DNA of 64,000 bases from Luidia sarsii (taxonomy: Eukaryota; Echinodermata; Asteroidea; Paxillosida; Luidiidae): the NCBI GenBank assembly GCA_949987565.1, contig OX465113.1, positions 1,067,764 to 1,131,763 on the forward strand, given 5' to 3'. A program made the position numbers and the translations under genes. This document shows positions 57,101 through 64,000 of this stretch, piece by piece (position 1 is the first letter of the stretch; the number at the start of each line of letters is the position of its first letter). A model generated the notes under the pieces. That model did no database searches. It was not told the origin of the DNA and saw nothing but the letters and a program-made list of their open reading frames with translations.

Positions 57101-60100
57101 ATTGACAACAAGGCTATAGCCTTGCCAAAACCCAATTTTCCGACCAAATAAGACAAAGTTTTCCCCTGAAAGGATTTTCGACGAAATTTCATCAGAAATG
57201 TGTTCTATGGGTCAATAGAAGTCTCCTCAGCAATTTTGGAGTCAATCTGAAGACATAAATTTTGGGTCAAAAATGGCCAAAAATGACAACAAGGCTATAG
57301 GCTTGCCAAAACCCAATTTTCCGACCAAATAAGACAAAGTTTTTCCCTGGCAGGAATTTCGACGAAATTTCATCAGAAATGTGTTCTATGGGTCAATAGA
57401 AGTCTCCTCAGCAATTTTGGAGTCAATCTGAAGACATAAAATTTGGGTCAAAAATTGCCAAAAAACAACAAGGCTATAGCCTTGCCAAAACCCAATTTTC
57501 CGACCAAATAAGACAAAGTTTTTCCCTGGCAGGAATTTCGACGAAATTTCATCAGAAATGTGTTCTATGGGTCAATAGAAGTCTCCTCATCAATTTTGGA
57601 GCCAATCTGAAGACATAAATTGTGGGTCAAAAATGGCCAAAAAACAACAAGGCTATAGCCTTGCCAAAACCCAATTTTCCGACAAAATAAGACAAAGTTT
57701 TTCCCTGGCAGGAATTTCGACGAAATTTCTTCAGAAATGTGTTCTATGGGTCAATAGAAGTCTCCTCAGCAATTTTGGAGTCAATCTGAAGACATAAATT
57801 TTGGGTCAAAAATGGCCAAAACTGACAACAAGGCTATAGCTTTGCTAAAACCCAATTTTCCGACCAAATAAGACAAAGTTTTTCCCTGGTAGGAATTTCG
57901 ACGAAATTTCTTCAGAAATGGGTTCTATGGGTTAATAGAAGTCTCCTCAGCAACTTTGGAGTCAATCTGAAGACATCAATTTTGGGTCAAAAATGGCCAA
58001 ATTTGACAACAAGGCTATAGTCTTGCCAAAACGCAATTTTCCGACCAAATAAGACAAAGTTTTTCCCTGGCAGGAATTTTGATGTGATTTCTTCAGAAAT
58101 GTGTTCTATGGGTCCCTAGAATTCTACTCAGTAATTTTGGAGCCAATCTGAAGACATAAATTTTGGGTCAAAAATGGCCAAAAATGACAACAAGGCTATA
58201 GCCTTGCCAAAACCCAATTTTCCGACCAAATAAGACAAAGTTTTTCCCTGGCAGGAATTTCGACGAAATTTTTTCAGAAATGTGTTCTATGGGTCAATAG
58301 AAGTCTCCTCAGCAATTTTGGAGTCAATCTGAAGACATAAATTTTGGGTCAAAAATGGCCCAAAATGACAACAAGGCTATAGCCTTGCCAAAACCCAATT
58401 TTCCGACCAAATAAGACAAAGTTTTCCCCTGGCAGGAATTTCGACGAAATTTCATCAGAAATGTGTTCTATGGGCCAATAGAAGTCTCCTTAGCAATTTT
58501 GGAGTCAATCTGAAGACATCAATTTTGGGTCAAAAATGGCCAAAAATGACAACAAGGCTATAGCCTTGCCAAAACCCAATTTTCCGACCAAATAAGACAA
58601 AGTTTTTCCCTGGCAGGAATTTCGACGAAATTTCTTCAGAAATGTGTTCTATGTGTCCGTAAAAGTCTCCTCAGCGATTTTGGAGCCAATCTGAAGACAT
58701 AAATTTTGGGTCAAAAATGCCCAAAATTGACAAGGCTATAGCCTTGCCAAAACCCAATTTTCCGACCAAATAAGACAACGTTTTTCCCTGGCAGGAATTT
58801 CGACGAAATTTCATCAGAAATGTGTTCTATGGGTCAATAGAAGTCTCCTCAGCAATTTTGGAGTCAATCTGAAGACATACATTTTGGGTCAAAAATGGCC
58901 AAAAATGACAACAAGGCTATAGCTTTGCTAAAACCCAATTTTCCGACCAAATAAGACAAAGTTTTTCCCTGGTAGGAATTTCGACGAAATTTCTTCAGAA
59001 ATGTGTTCTATGGGTTAATAGAAGTCTCCTCAGCAATTTTGGAGTCAATCTGAAGACATAAATTTTGGGTCAAAAATGGCCCAAAATGACAACAAGGCTA
59101 TAGCCTTGCCAAAACCCAATTTTCCGACCAAATAAGACAAAGTTTTTCCCTGGCAGGAATTTCGACGAAATTTCATCAGAAATGTGTTCTATGGGTCAAT
59201 AGAAGTCTCCTCAGCAATTTTGGAGTCAATCTGAAGACATCAATTTTGGGTCAAAAATGGCAAAAAATGACAACAAGGCTATAGCCTTGCCAAAACCCAA
59301 TTTTCCGACCAAATAAGACAAAGTTTTCCCTGGCAGGAATTTCGACGAAATTTCTTCAGAAATGTGTTCTATGTGTCCGTAAAAGTCTCCTCAGCGATTT
59401 TGGAGCCAATCTGAAGACATAAATTTTGGGTCAAAAATGGCCAAAATTGACAAGGCTATAGCCTTGCCAAAACCCAATTTTCCGACCAAATAAGACAAAG
59501 TTTTTCCCTGAAAGAATTTTCGACTAAATTTCTTCAGAAATGTGTTCTATGGGTCAATAGAAGTCTCCTCAGCAATTTTGGAGTCAATCTGAAGACATAC
59601 ATTTTGGGTCAAAAATGGCCCAAAATGACAACAAGGCTATAGCTTTGCTAAAACCCAATTTTCCGACCAAATAAGACAAAGTTTTTCCCTGGCAGGAATT
59701 TCGACGAAATTTCTTCAGAAATGTGTTCTATGGGTCAATAGAAGTCTCCTCATCAATTTTGGAGCCAATCTGAAGACATAAATTTTGGGTCAAAAATGGC
59801 CAAAAAACAACAAGGCTATAGCCTTGCCAAAACCCAATTTTCCGACCAAATAAGACAAAGTTTTTCCTGGAAGGATTTTCGACGAAATTTCTTTAGAAAT
59901 GTGTTCTGTGGGTCAATAGAAGTCTCCTCATCAATTTTGGAGCCAATCTGAAGACATAAATTTTGGTTCAAAAATGGCCAAAATTGAGAACAAGGCTATA
60001 GCCTTGCCAAAACCCAATTTTCCGACCAAATGAGACAAAGTTTTTCCCTGAAAGGATTTTCGACGAAATGTCTTCAGAAATGTGTTCTATGGGTCAATAG

Positions 60101-60365
60101 AAGTCTCCTCAGCAATTTTGGAGTCAATCTGAAGACATGAATTTTGGGTCAAAAATGGCCAAAAATGACAACAAGGCTATAGCCTTGCCAAAACCCAATT
60201 TTCCGACCAAATAAGACAAAGTTTTTCCCTAGCAGGAATTGCGACGAAATTTCTTCAGAAATTTGTTCTATGGGTCCCTTGAAGTCTCCTCAGCATTTTT
60301 GGAGACAATCTGAAGACATACATTTTGGGATAAAAATGGCCAAATATGACAAAAATGGCCAAATA
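54105..60365 (+). repeat. Satellite array 2, ~181-bp monomer
   Basis: About 34 copies of the same monomer as array 1 in the same orientation. Variants are grouped: GATTTTATTTC and GTCTTTTTGGCG units near 54187-54438 recur at 56184-56435 (~2.0 kb apart), and the GGAAGGATTTTCGACG/CTCATCAATT units near 54790 recur near 56975. No gene is inside. Confidence 0.95.
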
Positions 60366-61290
60366 TTTTGCAGCTCATCCAAAGTTAATTGTGTTATTTA
60401 AATCACAACGGATTTTTTGGGTGGTTTATTTGCTCCCAAAATGGCACTTAAGCTAGTGATACGACAAGGCTGGTCACCACCGTCGCGATCGGCCGCCTCC
60501 TTCCCGTCACTGATTGCAAGTGCAATGTCTACGAGGTCAACACTGAGATCGTCAAATTTACAAGCAGGGTCGGGGCCCCCATTCAGGCAAACATCCCCCA
60601 CTGGGAATCGGCTTGTCGGTGGCGGATCCGATGACACAATCATCATCATCTTATAAATGTATCGTCAATAAATCGTGGGAAACAGTCATAATAGTCGTTA
60701 TGATCCCAGAGTAACTGTTTCCCCTTTGACATGAAGGCATTTGTTTTTCGATAACAGGCCTAATTCCACCGCATGAACGTGCCCTGCGTCAAACACCTCT
60801 GGTCGGGAAGGAATACCAACCACTCGAGACTGTACTGATGGTTGGAATCGATTTGAATTTGACCTTTTGTTGTCTAGCGAAGGATAAGATGGCGCGCAGC
60901 CTGGTAACCATTTTTTATAGATGTAATGTGCTTCAAAGGTTTGCCTAGCTGGGCCTTGCCTTACTAGATTTGCCCGATTGCCTGCTGACAAATAAAAGCT
61001 AGGCAGCTGGGGAGGGATTCGAGCCCGCGACCCCTGCTTTATATCGCAGACGTCTTCACCACTGGACCACCGAGCTGGTCGAGGTCGTGTGGCGGATCAG
61101 AACCTGTAGATAGAGCATCAAAGATGTAATCACGATTTTGCGTCGAGGAGAATGTACATGTAGTTCAACAAGGGTCTGTTCTTGGAAAGGTTCGTGTGTG
61201 TGCGTGCGTGTGTTTCAGCAGGTTTAAGTGAGGAGGCATTATCATGAAACACCATTCTGATCTTTCAATGTGTATACATGTGTGATTGCA
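60366..61290. other. Flank between satellite and Reeler gene
   Basis: No coding region supported. The overlapping frames at 60398-60656 on both strands lack domain support. A SINE fills 60930-61170. Confidence 0.45.
60930..61170 (-). repeat. Best-preserved tRNA-derived SINE copy (GCAGGCAATC family)
   Basis: On the minus strand: CTCGGTGGTCCAGTGGTGAAG (A box), GGGCTCGAATCCC (B box), then GCAGGCAATCGGGCAAATC. The left part GTCGAGGTCGTGTGGC and right part CGTCGAGGAGAATG match other copies in the window. The head resembles a Glu/Asp tRNA in layout. Confidence 0.75.
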
Positions 61291-61291
61291 G

Positions 61292-63453
61292 ATGATTGCC
61301 GCCATGTTAGCCCCCGCAATGCTGCTGGTTCTTCTTCTGCCGTGCCCCACCGTAGCCTTCCCAGACATGGTGCCCCTGGAAGGGAGGATGTGCGTGCGTC
61401 TGCGCATAGGCAACCACCACGGCAACCGTACAGGCAGTGGGCCCTCCCCCTTCGCCATCGAAGTACCAAGTGACACGTACGTGCCGGGCGAGCTTCTCAA
61501 AGGTAACTCCACGGCACCGCTCAACGCTGCACCACCAAGCCTAACTTCCTAGTTTTCATCTCAGGCCGGGTGTTTGAGAAATAAAACTGTTAAGAGATTG
61601 AAGTAAATAAATCTTTAAAAAAATGTTGCAAACTGCTCACTGACTTATAAAATGACCTGCAATACATGAATCTAAAAAGTCTGAAGGCCTGACGTTTCGA
61701 TCCAAGCAGGACCTTTCTAAAAGACCGAGTGACTTTGAGAAAGGTCCTGCTAGGATCGAAACGTCAGGCCCTCTAACTGTCAGGAGATTGAGACTCTCAG
61801 ACGCCCAGGGCAGCAAGCCAGTCGGTTATTGTTTTGTTGGACGGGCGCTGAGAACTACCCGAACATGCGTGGTGGATGAAGAGACTCACATACAGATATG
61901 GGATGATGGGCATAACAATGCAAACTAATATTGGAAATGTGGGAAAATGTATCATCTGCAGGCAATGTGATGAAGATGATAGGTGAAGGAGAAACACAGA
62001 AACTTAAAAACCGTGAAAAGCACAACAGCGACATATTAAGTAGGAACAGAAACAAAACATAAAAGCACAAAGACATCCACTGAGTTACACTGACAAGAAT
62101 ACCGGTATTTATTGCCTGAATCAATAATCCAGTTACAATGAATTCATTCAATCAATGATATCAAAGGAACAAAATTTGCAAAGTAATCAATCAATCAATC
62201 AGGCAGTTGCTCAACAGAGCCAAAAGATGTGTTTCAAACTCGCAAAGTAAAATTTGTCACGGTAAAGACTAGTCGCCGGAAACAAAGACCAATGGTACCT
62301 TCAAGGAGGTTGGAAAGTAAGTCAGACCCCTTCCCAGTCAGCATCCACGAGGGTGCATTGGTGCAGACGTGAGGCCTGGCATCTCCACTCCGCTCCCCAC
62401 ACCGTTCAGCCTGTCTCCAGGACCTTCATCGATGCGGTAGTCGCCGGTGCGGTAGTCGCCGGTGCGATAGTCGCCGGTGCGATAGTCGCCGTTGCGGTAG
62501 TCGCCGGTGTTGTAGTCGCCGGTGCGGGGTGGTGGAGTTGCCAGTCCCACGCTGCACTTGGTCGCAAAACTCGAGGGCACTGACTGGGGGTGTGTCGATA
62601 TACGGTCAACCACTCTAAAAAAATATATATATAAAAAAATATACAAAATCGACCGTGTAATGTAGCTTTGACTGCAACACCTAAATCAGAAAATAAAGTT
62701 TGGCAGGGATGCGTGAAAGGATTGCTAAGTCCGTAACATCAGTAGGGTTGCCTGCACGAACATACGGATATTAATGTTGGGTCACTTTTCTCACTGTCTC
62801 ACCTAACAGTGACCATTCGGGCCAAGGAGTCGTCTGCCTACTTCACTGGTTTCTTCGTGCAAGCGAGACGCGTATCCGATAACGTGTCAATGACACAAGC
62901 GCCCATTGGCGTGTTCAGTGACGTCACAGAAGGAACAAAGCCGCTCAACTGCAGCCCTCGTTACGTAAGTTGCGTTGCGGCCGTTTCGACTTGATCCTTA
63001 TTCTTAGCCCTTTGATTAGGCTGATTTTTTTAGGAATTCCATTTTGATGAATCATCAGGATTCCTTATCATGATTCTTGTTTAAAATTTCGGTATACAAT
63101 CAGGCACAAACTTAATCAAGGGTACCATTCATATCGTGTTGCTTCAATGTTTCATTAAGCACCTCGTCAGTTTTTTTGCTGAATTTGTTTGAAAATAAAG
63201 TTCAAAAACCAGCACCGTGCTTTGTGTGATCCTAATAGTTTGACAGATTTGGGAACGACTGGTTAGCTCAGTTGTGGGGCTCTGCAATGTTAAACCAGTG
63301 AAACCAGGTCAAATTGAGTGGTATTTTTAGGAACTGTCTCAAAGACATTGTTGTTACTGCCTAGGATTCGTGGGGGCACACCAGCGCTGTTCACAAGACC
63401 ATGTCGGCAGCCAGTTGGATGACACCTGTCGACGAGGGGCCAATTCAATTCAG
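61292..63453 (+). CDS. Reeler-domain secreted protein, 5' part (three exons seen)
   Basis: Exons 61292-61502, 62810-62964 and 63365-63453 join in phase (1, 0, then 2). ATG 61292 directly follows an ATTGCAG acceptor, and starts a signal peptide with an APAMLLVLLLP core. The rest reads as a Reeler domain: SPFAIEVPSDTYVPGE, a strand TIRAKESSAYFTGFFVQAR, PIGVFSDV, LNCSPRY, then DSWGHTSAVHKT and PIQFR. Reeler proteins include reelin N-terminus, spondins and small immune-related secreted proteins. The frame hits TGA just after 63453, and GTGAAG there is a plausible donor, so the gene probably continues beyond the window. A stand-alone short end at 63580 in another frame is less likely. Confidence 0.75.
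61685..61775. mobile_element. Hairpin element in Reeler intron 1
   Basis: GGCCTGACGTTTCGATCCAAGC ... is followed by its complement GCTAGGATCGAAACGTCAGGCC, arms ~40 bases with a short loop. Same family as 39897-39957 and 46345-46385. It looks like a small palindromic MITE. Confidence 0.75.
62430..62530 (+). repeat. 15-bp minisatellite GCGGTAGTCGCCGGT
   Basis: About six copies with GCGATAG and GTTGTAG variants in Reeler intron 1. Open frames here are artefacts of the 15-base period. Confidence 0.9.
63255..63315 (+). repeat. tRNA-like fragment in Reeler intron 2
   Basis: GACTGGTTAGCTCAGTTGTGG looks like a tRNA D arm; the rest is decayed. Probably a SINE head. Confidence 0.4.
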
Positions 63454-63744
63454 GTGAAGACAAAATGGCTGGATCATTCAGTCATGACTTTCGGAGACAT
63501 CGACTGGGTTTCATGCTGTTGGGGATCAGTGAAAGTTGAAGGGACATTTCCTATAATGTACTCAGCCACAGAGGAATAAGGGATCAGAGTACTCCACGTT
63601 GCCTTGCCATCAGATCGCCAGGCGGCGGAACGTTGACAATGCTAAAGGACTCAGTTCTTAGCTGGTAAACATTGAATGTGCAGTGATACTGATTGCCAAG
63701 ATGAGGTCGAGTAGAATACCAACTAAGCGTGCTCGGCTTCTAAA

Positions 63745-64000
63745 TCATCTTTTTGCAGTAAAATTACCACGAGTAGCTTGTTGCAATAAGACCACCAAGA
63801 GTAGCTTGTTGCAATAAAACCTCAAAGAGTAGCCTGTTGCAATCAAAACACCAAGGGTACCTTGTTGCAATCAAAACACCAAGAGTACCTTGTTGCAATC
63901 AAAACACCAAGGGTACCTTGTTGCAATCAAAACACCAAGAGTACCTTGTTGCAATCAAAACACCAAGGGTACCTTGTTGCAATCAAAACACCAAGAGTAC
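63745..64000 (+). repeat. 28-bp tandem repeat at the window end
   Basis: TTGTTGCAATCAAAACACCAAGGGTACC-type units; the last six alternate strictly between AAGGGTACC and AAGAGTACC, making a 56-base double unit. Left units (63745-63840) are more degenerate. The array runs off the window. Confidence 0.92.

Noticed and set aside
60998..61076. Functional tRNA gene on the minus strand
   Set aside because: A and B boxes are good but stems are mismatched and the SINE tail follows; other copies in the window show the same tail.
63454..63579. Reeler gene ending at TAA 63577
   Set aside because: This requires the third exon in a frame that disrupts the DSWGHTSAVHK Reeler block; the block is in phase with exon 2, so the frame after 63453 was not used.

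Overview
This window is animal nuclear DNA, most likely from a lancelet (Branchiostoma) or a close invertebrate deuterostome. The evidence is multi-exon genes with GT-AG introns plus a few GC-AG introns, a Tie-family receptor tyrosine kinase and a tandem-domain receptor tyrosine phosphatase, many tRNA-derived SINEs, foldback elements, minisatellites and a large satellite. I assigned the organism from gene content and repeat style, not from any search. All gene models were spliced by hand on splice-site consensus and reading phase.

Layout. (1) 766-1389: a single-exon, GC-rich TCTEX1-domain (dynein light chain Tctex-type) gene. (2) 5215-16582, plus strand: gene A, 22 coding exons, 1300 aa. It is a Tie-like receptor tyrosine kinase with signal peptide, two Ig-like exons, four EGF modules, four copies of an ~88-aa two-cysteine beta-rich module, one FN3, a TM segment and a kinase. 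(3) 19082-43915, plus strand: gene B, 31 coding exons, 1714 aa. Its ectodomain is a tandem duplicate of gene A's (same signal exon, two Ig, four EGF, five ~88-aa modules, a nearly identical FN3). It is spliced in frame to a different TM segment and a tandem-domain receptor tyrosine phosphatase, with a D1 that looks active and a D2 that looks inert. (4) 43916-48840: repeat-rich intergenic DNA. (5) ~48846-48984: a TATA/initiator-type core promoter with a candidate non-coding first exon. (6) 49490-60365: ~49 copies of a ~181-bp satellite, interrupted at 52150-54105 by a G-rich 18-bp minisatellite, tRNA-like pieces and a ~152-bp array. (7) 61292-63453: the 5' part of a secreted Reeler-domain gene that seems to continue past the window. 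The window ends in a 28-bp tandem repeat.

The main discovery candidate is the pair A/B. Two neighbouring same-strand receptors have the same Tie-like ectodomain, but one carries a tyrosine kinase and the other a tyrosine phosphatase. The homology between the genes covers the 5' flank and the ectodomain and stops about 15 bases into the intron after FN3. All exon phases in the A and B models agree (3903 and 5145 coding bases including the stop, both divisible by three). Kinase and phosphatase outputs could therefore be driven by the same ligand and similar promoters. That functional conclusion is inference; the architecture is read from sequence.

The two genes have since diverged. The number of ~88-aa modules differs, and B's first module is a recombinant of A's modules 1 and 2. 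A 1251-bp foldback element with a 9-bp target duplication sits in B's first intron. The phosphatase introns carry several minisatellites and SINEs.
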